Positions 9,856 through 17,666 of a DNA stretch of 64,000 bases are shown one piece after another (positions within the stretch are counted from its first letter, which is position 1; the number at the start of each line of letters is the position of its first letter). Source of the stretch: Lachnospiraceae bacterium AC2028 (GTDB taxonomy: Bacteria; Bacillota; Clostridia; Lachnospirales; Lachnospiraceae); the NCBI GenBank assembly GCA_000702685.1, contig JNJD01000014.1, positions 23,523 through 87,522 on the forward strand. Reading direction: 5' to 3'. A program made the translations under genes and the position numbers. Below the pieces are notes generated by a model that had not been told where the DNA came from, made no database searches, and saw only the letters and a program-made list of their open reading frames with translations.

Positions 9856-11075
9856 TGAAAAAAATAGTTCATGTAACTTTTTCTGATGATTCCGGAGGCG
9901 CGGCAATAGCAGCCTATAGATTACATAGAGCTATGCTTGCATGTGGACTTGATTCAAATATGCTTGTATTTGATAAGAAAAGATCTGAGGAAAATATCTA
10001 TTCTCTTTCTCAAAATGATTTTAGCTTATTTTTCGCTAAATTTAAAACTTACGTGATTGCTGACCGAGGATACATTTTTGACAGAGAAAGAGGTTTTTAT
10101 TCCAAGTTCATTATTGGCAGTAATATAAAGAAAAATAAAGTAATTAATTCCGCAGATATCATAGTAATTCATTGGATTTGCAAAGGTGTATTAAATTCTC
10201 ATAACATAATTGACCTGTTAAAACAAGGAAAAGAAGTGTTTTGGGTGATGCATGATATGTTCCCCATTACTGGAGGGTGTCATCATTCTTTTGATTGTGA
10301 AAATTTTATGAATGACTGTGATCATTGTCCTTTTTCTGGAGTGCATAAAAATGAAGCACATAAGCAATTTGAGAGGAAATGCAAACTAAAAAAATATAAT
10401 AATATGCATTGGATTGCACCAAGTAAATGGTTATTTGATAAAGCTTCATCTTCAAATGCAATATGCAAAGACAGATTATACAATATTCCCAATATTATAA
10501 GTGATCACTTTTTCCCTTTAAACAAGGAATTTTCAAGAAAAGCATTAAAACTTGATAACACAAAAAAGTATGTTTTATATGGAGCTGATGGGGTCATTAA
10601 TAATCCATATAAAAGAATAGATATCTTTTTTGATGTGATAAATGCTTTGTATAAAAAGCGCAGAAATGATATTGAAGTTTTGATTTTTGGAACTGGTGAT
10701 AATTCTTCTATATCTGATAAAATACCATATAACGTACATTTTATGGGAGCAATAAATGATGAAAGGACTATGAATTTGCTATACAATGCATCTGATGTGT
10801 TTGTTTCAACGTCTATGGCGGAAAATTATCCTTTAACTATACAGGAAGCAAAATATTGTGATATTCCAATTGTTTCTTTTGATGTTGGTGGAACTTCTGA
10901 TGTAATTGGGAATTATACAGATGGTAAATTGATTCCTTTTTTTGATGTATCTGCTATGGCCAATGCAATTGATTCTGTTTTATCTCAAAATCATTCATGC
11001 TTTGAACGAAATGATAGATTTCAGGAACGCAACGATACAATTAATAGATTTTTATCTATTTTAAACGCAGATTAG
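9855..11075 (+). CDS. Family 4 glycosyltransferase
   Basis: A 406-residue GT-B fold glycosyltransferase of family 4. The start chosen is the ATG at 9855, which overlaps the upstream TAA and has GGAG a few bases before it; an in-frame ATG at 9840 lies inside the upstream gene. Near residue 130 there is HDMFPITGGCHHSFDC followed by a DHCPF segment, a cysteine-rich signature of one subgroup of polysaccharide glycosyltransferases. The C-terminal half has SMAENYPLTIQEA and PIVSFDVGGTSD, the donor-binding E-x7-E region. It is very A+T-rich, like its neighbours. Confidence 0.85.
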   Translation: MKKIVHVTFSDDSGGAAIAAYRLHRAMLACGLDSNMLVFDKKRSEENIYSLSQNDFSLFFAKFKTYVIADRGYIFDRERGFYSKFIIGSNIKKNKVINSADIIVIHWICKGVLNSHNIIDLLKQGKEVFWVMHDMFPITGGCHHSFDCENFMNDCDHCPFSGVHKNEAHKQFERKCKLKKYNNMHWIAPSKWLFDKASSSNAICKDRLYNIPNIISDHFFPLNKEFSRKALKLDNTKKYVLYGADGVINNPYKRIDIFFDVINALYKKRRNDIEVLIFGTGDNSSISDKIPYNVHFMGAINDERTMNLLYNASDVFVSTSMAENYPLTIQEAKYCDIPIVSFDVGGTSDVIGNYTDGKLIPFFDVSAMANAIDSVLSQNHSCFERNDRFQERNDTINRFLSILNAD

Positions 11076-11147
11076 TGTTATATGATTTCTTGATATTAAT
11101 GAGTTTTGCTTCATATGTCTTCTATGATTGGTTAGTCACAATAAGAC

Positions 11148-12482
11148 ATGGTTGATAATAAGAGAAAAATAAAAAACGCATTTGATAATTCGGCATGGAT
11201 GATTGTTTCGAAAACGCTGAATATTTTGATGGGGTTGACTGTAAGCATATTTGTGACACGTTATTTGGGGCGGGAACGAATCGGTATTATGGCTGACGCT
11301 GCAGCAATATCGGGTTTTTTTGGCTTTTTAGCTTCTTTCGGTTTGTTGGATATAGTAATCACAAAGTTTTCCCTGGAACGTGAGCGATCGGCTGAAATTG
11401 CCGCTACAGGAATGTCTATTATGTTCTGTGGTGGCCTATTAGCTATAATGCTATCAGTAAGCGGTGCAATTGCTCTTCAAGTATCTAAAGAAGTTCTCGT
11501 ATATGTTGTTGTCGATTCAATTGTCTATTTATTTCAATGCTTGAATATATATGAATATTGGTTCTACAGTCTTTCGAAATCCAAGATTTATGCAATTGTA
11601 CAGTTTTTTATGCATGTTTTATTTATGGGATTTAGGTTGGCGGGAGTTAGCTTAAAGGCGAATCTTGCATTCTTTATAATTGTGGCTTCTTTAGAAATAA
11701 TTGTTATCTATGCGTCTTCACTTTTGTGTTATATCCTTATTAAATCTCCATTTATAGGCATATTCAGATTTGATCGATATTTATGCTATGAGTTGCTCAA
11801 ATTGGCTCTCCCTATGGTTGTTATGGGGGCAGCGTCAACAATCTATATGAAGGTCGATCAGATAATGGTTGGTAAAATGATGGGAGATGGAGAACTTGGT
11901 CTTTATTCAGTTGCTGTAACTCTTGCCGAATATTGGTATTTTATTCCGACAACAATATATTCATCTTTTCTTCCGTTGCTATCTGAAAGATATAGTTCAA
12001 AAGAATTGTTTATTAGGTTACTACAGCGATTTGCTGATATTATGACCGCGATTGGTTATTTTGCGATAGTGTGTGTATCAGTTTTTGGACATTGGGGTGT
12101 TGACTTGCTGTATGGAAATGAATTTTTTGGTTCAGCTAATATCTTAATAATTTACATATGGTCCGGACTATTTACATGTATTTCTTTTCCGGCGCATTCA
12201 TATTACATTATCAATAAGGATACAAAAACTGTTATGTGGACAAATATAATTGGAGCATGCTTGAATTTTGCATTCAATATTGTATTAATACAACAGTTTG
12301 GTACTCTTGGCGCTGCAATTGCAACTTTATTAGAGTATATGATTGTGACGTTTGGTCAGATGATTGTTTTGAGAAAGAAATATGGAGAATTATATTTAGT
12401 ACAACTTAAAGCTTTTTTTCCTTTTGTAAGACTTTTTAAGATTCTTGCATCTATGAAGATATCAAAAGAGGAACAGCACTGA
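11148..12482 (+). CDS. Wzx-type oligosaccharide flippase
   Basis: A 444-residue protein with about twelve membrane segments, matching the polysaccharide biosynthesis (MOP/Wzx) exporter family. Features include TRYLGRERIG after the first helix and KVDQIMVGKMMGDGELGLYSVA in the middle, a conserved Wzx region. It should move the lipid-linked repeat unit assembled by the neighbouring glycosyltransferases across the membrane. The stop codon overlaps the ATG of the next gene by one base. No clear Shine-Dalgarno sequence precedes its own ATG. No Wzy polymerase was recognised in the window. Confidence 0.88.
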   Translation: MVDNKRKIKNAFDNSAWMIVSKTLNILMGLTVSIFVTRYLGRERIGIMADAAAISGFFGFLASFGLLDIVITKFSLERERSAEIAATGMSIMFCGGLLAIMLSVSGAIALQVSKEVLVYVVVDSIVYLFQCLNIYEYWFYSLSKSKIYAIVQFFMHVLFMGFRLAGVSLKANLAFFIIVASLEIIVIYASSLLCYILIKSPFIGIFRFDRYLCYELLKLALPMVVMGAASTIYMKVDQIMVGKMMGDGELGLYSVAVTLAEYWYFIPTTIYSSFLPLLSERYSSKELFIRLLQRFADIMTAIGYFAIVCVSVFGHWGVDLLYGNEFFGSANILIIYIWSGLFTCISFPAHSYYIINKDTKTVMWTNIIGACLNFAFNIVLIQQFGTLGAAIATLLEYMIVTFGQMIVLRKKYGELYLVQLKAFFPFVRLFKILASMKISKEEQH

Positions 12483-13414
12483 TGAAAAACAATATAGAAA
12501 TATCAATTATAATTCCTACATATTTTCATGAACAATTTATTGAGAATGCAATAAAGTCAGTTTTGGATCAGATCGTAGATTATAAATATGAAATTCTGGT
12601 TTCTGATGACGCTTCGACGGATCATACTATAGAAATTGTAGAACGCTATCGTAATATGTATCCTGACATTATTTCAATACATACTTATGATACGAATGTC
12701 GGAACTACGCAGAATTTATATGATGCTTTTTTGCGTTGTAATGGCAGATATATTACTCTTTTAGCGGGAGATGATTTTTATTGCAATAAATATAAGCTTA
12801 TCGAACAAAAAAATTATCTTGATAATAACATGGACTGTTTTGCTGTTGGAATCACGACAAAAAGCGTATATATGGATGGAGAAGATGTTGGCCTTTTCAG
12901 CCCATCACCCGAGAATAGAGGAAAGGATTTTTCACGAGATGATTTTTCAAAAGGGGCTAATTATCCGATACATGGAATAATGTTTCGAAATTACTTTGAT
13001 GATATTGAAGTTAGAGAAAGATTTCATCTATGTGTTGAGTTTAGTAAATACATAGAAGATTTGACGTTATGCCTGCTGTTTTTTGAATTTGGAAAGGTCC
13101 ATATTCTTCCTTTGGTCGCTTATGCAATAACTATACGAAGACCAACAGATTCAGATCAGCATAATTTTAATACGATTTACAAAGGTAGAGAGAGTGCAAT
13201 AATGCACGTTGATCTTATGGTCAAATTAAAGCGTTATTTCGGTAGAAAGGTAAATCTTGTAAACCGTCTTTCAAACCCTAGTTTTGAAATTATTATTTAT
13301 GCCATTAAAGAACGTAAATTAGCAGATTTAAAACATCTAAAAGGCGTTAATATCCTCAGCATTATTAAAGGCGCATTTACATGGATTATTAAAAAGATAA
13401 AAGGAGAGTTTTGA
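12482..13414 (+). CDS. Family 2 glycosyltransferase
   Basis: A 310-residue family 2 glycosyltransferase beginning EISIIIPTYFHEQFIENAI, with VSDDASTDHT and a LAGDDF metal-binding segment at about residue 98. It overlaps the flippase gene by one base at its start and the FdtA-like gene by one base at its end, so all three are probably co-translated. It likely adds the locus-specific sugar to the repeat unit. Given its position next to fdtA/fdtC-like genes, a 3-amino-3,6-dideoxyhexose donor is possible, but that is context only. Confidence 0.87.
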   Translation: MKNNIEISIIIPTYFHEQFIENAIKSVLDQIVDYKYEILVSDDASTDHTIEIVERYRNMYPDIISIHTYDTNVGTTQNLYDAFLRCNGRYITLLAGDDFYCNKYKLIEQKNYLDNNMDCFAVGITTKSVYMDGEDVGLFSPSPENRGKDFSRDDFSKGANYPIHGIMFRNYFDDIEVRERFHLCVEFSKYIEDLTLCLLFFEFGKVHILPLVAYAITIRRPTDSDQHNFNTIYKGRESAIMHVDLMVKLKRYFGRKVNLVNRLSNPSFEIIIYAIKERKLADLKHLKGVNILSIIKGAFTWIIKKIKGEF

Positions 13415-13839
13415 TGCAAGTAATAAAGTATGTATTTCAACCTCATGGTGACGACCGCGGTCAGTTAGTTTCACTCGAAGAATTTAAAGATATTCCGTTT
13501 AGAATTAAACGCGTTTATTACATGTATGATACTGGTAGTGGCGTTGTCAGAGGACATCATGCGCATAAAAGCCTACAACAGATACTTATTTGTATACACG
13601 GCAGTTGTAAGGTTATGCTTGATAATGGTAAAGAAAAGAAAACTGTTCCATTAGAGAAACCTTATGAAGGAGTATACGTTTCTAATGTGATGTGGCGAGA
13701 AATGTATGACTTTTCAGATGATGCTGTTTTGATGGTCTTGGCTTCTGAATTATATAACGAGGAAGATTATATAAGAGACTATGATGAATTCTTAAAATTC
13801 GTAAATAACTGTTCTGATAATGAAATTGAACAAGTATAA
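13414..13839 (+). CDS. fdtA: dTDP-4-oxo-6-deoxyglucose 3,4-ketoisomerase (FdtA/QdtA-type cupin)
   Basis: A 141-residue cupin of the FdtA/QdtA/WxcM family, which turns dTDP-4-keto-6-deoxyglucose into the 3-keto isomer on the way to 3-acetamido-3,6-dideoxyhexoses. The start is the ATG at 13414, overlapping the upstream stop, with AAGGAGAG before it. With this start the RGHHAHK motif places histidines at 49 and 51, the positions of the catalytic histidines in FdtA. A hexapeptide acyltransferase follows directly, as in Fuc3NAc/Qui3NAc clusters, but the aminotransferase FdtB is missing. Whether the product has the galacto or gluco configuration cannot be read from sequence. Confidence 0.85.
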   Translation: MQVIKYVFQPHGDDRGQLVSLEEFKDIPFRIKRVYYMYDTGSGVVRGHHAHKSLQQILICIHGSCKVMLDNGKEKKTVPLEKPYEGVYVSNVMWREMYDFSDDAVLMVLASELYNEEDYIRDYDEFLKFVNNCSDNEIEQV

Positions 13840-13867
13840 AGGTTGTTTACTTATGGAGATTCGATTT

Positions 13868-14563
13868 ATGAAACAAATCAGTAATAATTCTATTATTTCT
13901 TCGACTGCTATACTTCACGATGATGTCATAGTTGAAGACAACGTAGTTATTCATGATTTTGTTGTGTTGTATCCTGGAACGATAATAAGAAATGGCACGG
14001 AAATATACGATCATGTAGTGATTGGTAAAAAACCAACTTCTCCTGGAAGTACTGCCAAACAATATAGTAAGGAATATGACTTAACTGAAATAATGGAAAA
14101 CTGTATTATATGTCCAGGTGCCGTTATTTATACAGGAACTATAATAAAAAACAATACTCTTATAGGTGATAATTGTTCAATCAGAGAAAAATGTAATATT
14201 GGTGCTTATGATATTATAAGTCGTAATGTAACAGTGAATTATGAAACCGTTATAGGTGATCATACAAGGGTTATGGATAATGCCCATATTACTGGAAACA
14301 TGATTATAGGTAATCATTGTTTTATTAGTGTAATGGTTTCATCTACAAATGATAATTCAATGGCGAGAGATGAGCTGGCTGCTACTAAATTAGCTGGACC
14401 TATTGTGGAGGACTATGCAACAATAGGCGCTGGGGCAACATTACTTCCCGGAGTAAGGATTGGTTTTAATTCAATTGTTGGAGCGTCTGCTTTGGTTACA
14501 AAAGATGTTCCTCCGAATAAGGTTGTAATGGGGGTGCCTGCAAAAGTGGTTCGGGATGTTTAA
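13868..14563 (+). CDS. Left-handed beta-helix sugar N-acyltransferase (FdtC/WxcM-N-like)
   Basis: A 231-residue hexapeptide-repeat acyltransferase. Repeated isoleucine/valine-rich hexads run through the protein, with a loop GKKPTSPGSTAKQYSKEYD and the C-terminal cap PNKVVMGVPAKVVRD. It fits FdtC-type enzymes that acylate dTDP-3-amino-3,6-dideoxyhexoses. The start at 13868 has a GGAG ribosome site 8-10 bases upstream; ATGs at 13853 and 13820 are alternatives with poorer sites. It sits between the FdtA-like ketoisomerase and a MaoC-type hydratase. The acyl donor may be acetyl-CoA, or a hydroxyacyl-CoA if the hydratase supplies it. Confidence 0.8.
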   Translation: MKQISNNSIISSTAILHDDVIVEDNVVIHDFVVLYPGTIIRNGTEIYDHVVIGKKPTSPGSTAKQYSKEYDLTEIMENCIICPGAVIYTGTIIKNNTLIGDNCSIREKCNIGAYDIISRNVTVNYETVIGDHTRVMDNAHITGNMIIGNHCFISVMVSSTNDNSMARDELAATKLAGPIVEDYATIGAGATLLPGVRIGFNSIVGASALVTKDVPPNKVVMGVPAKVVRDV

Positions 14564-14578
14564 ATAGAAAGGCTGGAT

Positions 14579-14974
14579 ATGCTTTCACTAGGACAAAGTG
14601 CTTTTTATTCCAAAACTGTGAACGAAGATGATGTTATTTCCTTTGCTAATATTTCTGGGGATTATAACTCTATTCACGTTGACGAGGAGGAAGCTAAAAA
14701 ATCGGGATTTAAAAAACGAGTAGTTCATGGAATGTTAATTGGTAGTTATGTTTCAACGGTCTTAGGTACCATAATGCCAGGAACAGGCACAATATATTTG
14801 GAACAGCTATTGCGTTTTGTTGGACCGGTATATGTAAATGATTCTGTTAATATAAACATCACTGTATCTGAGGTGTTAAATGAAAAAAAAGGTATATATA
14901 AATTAAGCACTCAGGTCTTCAATGGTAATGGTGAATTGGTTGTTGATGGATATGCCATTGTTAAAAAACAATAA
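14579..14974 (+). CDS. MaoC-like (R)-specific enoyl-CoA hydratase
   Basis: A 131-residue single hot-dog-fold protein of the MaoC/PhaJ family, which hydrates trans-2-enoyl-CoA to (R)-3-hydroxyacyl-CoA. The active-site segment ISGDYNSIHVDEEEA keeps the catalytic aspartate and histidine (D-x-N-x-I-H), and FKKRVVHGMLIGSYVS follows as usual. Such an enzyme is unexpected inside a polysaccharide cluster. One explanation is that it makes a 3-hydroxyacyl-CoA used by the acyltransferase just upstream to N-acylate the amino sugar; this is inference. It is the last gene of the A+T-rich block. Confidence 0.8.
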   Translation: MLSLGQSAFYSKTVNEDDVISFANISGDYNSIHVDEEEAKKSGFKKRVVHGMLIGSYVSTVLGTIMPGTGTIYLEQLLRFVGPVYVNDSVNINITVSEVLNEKKGIYKLSTQVFNGNGELVVDGYAIVKKQ

Positions 14975-15002
14975 GTTAATTTGCTATTGAATGAGGGATA
15001 AA

Positions 15003-16607
15003 ATGATTAAACTCCTCGACTGCACCCTTCGTGATGGTGCATACATTAATAATTCTGAATTCGGGAAGCCTGCAATGCGCGGTATCATTAGCAAATTGCA
15101 GGATGCTCACGTTGATATCATAGAATGTGGATGGCTCAAGAATCCCGAATATAGAGAGGGAACCACATATTTCCATGTTCCGTCAGATTCTCTTCCCTAT
15201 ATCAACAGTAAGGATGAGCGGGTTGCTTATTGTGCCATGATCGATTGGGACAGATATAATGTATCCGCGTTGCCGGAATGTGATGGGGATTCTATAGATT
15301 CTATCAGGATCGTATTTCCTCATGGCAGGCATAACGAGGCAATTGAGATTGGTGCCAAGATAAGAGCCAAAGGCTATAAAGTTCTATTCCAGGCAGCTAA
15401 TACGTTAGCATATTCAGACGAGGATCTTGTAAATCTTTGTGATCTTATGAATGAATTCAAGCCGGTTTCATTATCGGTCGTTGATACTTTCGGCTCCATG
15501 TATCCCTCGGATCTTGATCATATAGTTGATATTGTCGATACTCATCTTGACAATTCAATTGAACTGGGACTTCATGCTCACAATAATCAGCAGCTTGCAT
15601 TCGCTAATTGTATTCATTTTATTGAAAAACTTAAGGATAGAAGAAATATCATAGTTGATGCAACTCTCAGTGGAATGGGCAGAGGGGCAGGAAATGCCAC
15701 GACCGAACTTGTTGCATCTTACATTAATCGTGTCCAAAATGGCAATTATGATATGAATGCGATCATGGATGCGATAGATATATATATTCAGGGATTCAGG
15801 GAGAAGTTCACATGGGGGTATTCAACTCCTTATTTCATCTCCGGATATTATCAGTGTCATGTTAATAATATTGCTTATCTGACATCCAATCACAGGACTA
15901 ATGCCAGAGATATGAGGAATGTAATAGAGTCCCTGTCTGTTGAAGAGAGGAGAAAGTATGATTACGATCTTCTCGAATCCAAATATATTGAGAACCAGAA
16001 TAGGATAGTTGATGACGAAGCAGCGATTGAAAAGCTGAGGGATTATATCAGAAACAGAAAAGTAATGCTTATTGCTCCAGGGAGATCGACCGTTACCGAG
16101 AGTGAGAAGCTTAAGGCTTTTATCGATGATAATACTCCGGTTGTTATAGAGGTTAATTCCATCAATAAGCTTTATGATCCTGATTTTGTTTTTTTTACCA
16201 ATAGTGTCAGATACGAATACGCCCATAATACTTACCCCAAGACTTTTGATAAGAATAAGAAGATTTTGCTTTCAAATATACGGACCGAAGGTTCCAAAGA
16301 TGAATATATAGTCAACTTTAATCTGGTCATTAAGAGGGGCTGGGAGCATTTTGATAATGCCGTGATACTTGCATTGCGACTGCTTAATAAACTTAATGCT
16401 GAGGATATCTATCTTGCCGGCTTTGACGGATTTAAGACCAAGTATAATGAAAGCTATGCTGATGAATCTCTTCCTACTCTTAATCCCGATAATAAGTGGG
16501 ATGAACTTAATGAAGAGATCAAGGATATGTACAGGGATGTATATAATTCCGTAAAAGGAAAAATGAATATATCATTCCTTACCGAAAGCATATTTGATAT
16601 CGGATGA
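15003..16607 (+). CDS. DRE-TIM aldolase-like enzyme (HMGL-like) with unassigned C-terminal domain
   Basis: A 534-residue two-part protein. Residues 1 to about 280 form a DRE-TIM metallolyase domain related to 4-hydroxy-2-oxovalerate aldolase: LLDCTLRDGAY at the N-terminus, LGLHAHNNQQLA with the metal-binding HxH, and DATLSGMGRGAGN. Residues of about 330-534 form an alpha/beta region beginning KVMLIAPGRSTVTES that I cannot assign. The start at 15003 has GAGGGA upstream; an ATG at 14991 is less likely. Its ATGA overlap with the next gene and position before a YerE-like enzyme suggest it makes or uses a 2-oxo acid in branched-sugar synthesis. The reaction itself is unproven. Confidence 0.75.
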   Translation: MIKLLDCTLRDGAYINNSEFGKPAMRGIISKLQDAHVDIIECGWLKNPEYREGTTYFHVPSDSLPYINSKDERVAYCAMIDWDRYNVSALPECDGDSIDSIRIVFPHGRHNEAIEIGAKIRAKGYKVLFQAANTLAYSDEDLVNLCDLMNEFKPVSLSVVDTFGSMYPSDLDHIVDIVDTHLDNSIELGLHAHNNQQLAFANCIHFIEKLKDRRNIIVDATLSGMGRGAGNATTELVASYINRVQNGNYDMNAIMDAIDIYIQGFREKFTWGYSTPYFISGYYQCHVNNIAYLTSNHRTNARDMRNVIESLSVEERRKYDYDLLESKYIENQNRIVDDEAAIEKLRDYIRNRKVMLIAPGRSTVTESEKLKAFIDDNTPVVIEVNSINKLYDPDFVFFTNSVRYEYAHNTYPKTFDKNKKILLSNIRTEGSKDEYIVNFNLVIKRGWEHFDNAVILALRLLNKLNAEDIYLAGFDGFKTKYNESYADESLPTLNPDNKWDELNEEIKDMYRDVYNSVKGKMNISFLTESIFDIG

Positions 16608-17638
16608 AGAGAATCTCATACATTGACATATTGAAGTTTTTTGGTGTGTTTTTCCTGCTTTATGAACACGCCGGTAATTGGTGCATTTTTGAGGGGGCTT
16701 ATAATTCTATCAAGGTTTGGATCTGTTCATTTCATATGCCGCTCTTTTTTGTTGCATATGGTATGGCTTGCTCTGGGAAAAGTATCTTCCTGTATGATAA
16801 GGGACTATGTAAAAGTATTCTTGAGTTTATTAACAGAAGATTCTCTTCATTGCTTGTTCCTTATATGATATGGAGTCTTCTTTACACAACTGATTTTAGC
16901 GTTGTTTTTTTAAAAGGCGTATTATACGGCTCTAATCAGTCCTTGTATGATGCCCATACATATCAGGTGCTATGGTTTTTTCCTACGTTTTTCCTTTCAA
17001 CTCTATTATTTCAGATCGTGATCGAATTATCACTGCGATTTAAGCACGATCACCTTGTATATTTGATTTATAGTTTTGTGTGTGGGAGTGCAAGTTATCT
17101 TCTTTCTGTCAACAGGGGGGATTGGGGCAGATGGTTTGGTTTTGATATTGCATTTACGGGCGTGGTATATATGATCATCGGTATATATGCCCGGAAGGTA
17201 TTCGATTACTTGTTGAACAGGAAGAAATATATATTGCTTTGCGTGCTGCCTGTTTTTATTCCTCTGGGTTGGTTGATCGCCCGGAATAACATTTTGGAAG
17301 GATTTAACACATATATAATGGCTTGGGCCGTATACGGAGATTCATATACTATGGGTATCCTTTCTGCAAGCCTTAGTATTTTCGGCGTTTTATCCGTATG
17401 TGCTATCTTAAGAAAAATTGGTTTTCTATCCTTTCTTGGTCGAAACAGTATGACGATCATATGTCTTCACAGACTGATTTTCCCGTTTTCAATACCATTT
17501 AGCGTATTACACTTCACTAATGATATGCTGATACCATTTGTTAATACTATAATTTCTATTATTGTCAGTGTTCCCATTATATTATTTTTCAACAGGTATT
17601 GTCCTGCTATAGTTGGGAAAAGAGATAAAGCTGTTTAA
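16604..17638 (+). CDS. Membrane acyltransferase (acyltransferase_3 family)
   Basis: A 344-residue membrane O-acyltransferase with about ten hydrophobic segments. The N-terminus RISYIDILKFFGVFFLLYEHAGNW carries the family histidine in the first helix, and SFHMPLFFVAYGMA follows, as in fucose 4-O-acetylase-like members. Its ATG overlaps the stop of the aldolase-like gene (ATGA), so the two are translationally coupled. It probably acylates the surface glycan or its branched sugar outside or at the membrane. Confidence 0.84.
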   Translation: MKRISYIDILKFFGVFFLLYEHAGNWCIFEGAYNSIKVWICSFHMPLFFVAYGMACSGKSIFLYDKGLCKSILEFINRRFSSLLVPYMIWSLLYTTDFSVVFLKGVLYGSNQSLYDAHTYQVLWFFPTFFLSTLLFQIVIELSLRFKHDHLVYLIYSFVCGSASYLLSVNRGDWGRWFGFDIAFTGVVYMIIGIYARKVFDYLLNRKKYILLCVLPVFIPLGWLIARNNILEGFNTYIMAWAVYGDSYTMGILSASLSIFGVLSVCAILRKIGFLSFLGRNSMTIICLHRLIFPFSIPFSVLHFTNDMLIPFVNTIISIIVSVPIILFFNRYCPAIVGKRDKAV

Positions 17639-17666
17639 GTTGAATATTTATTGAAAAGAGTTAACC

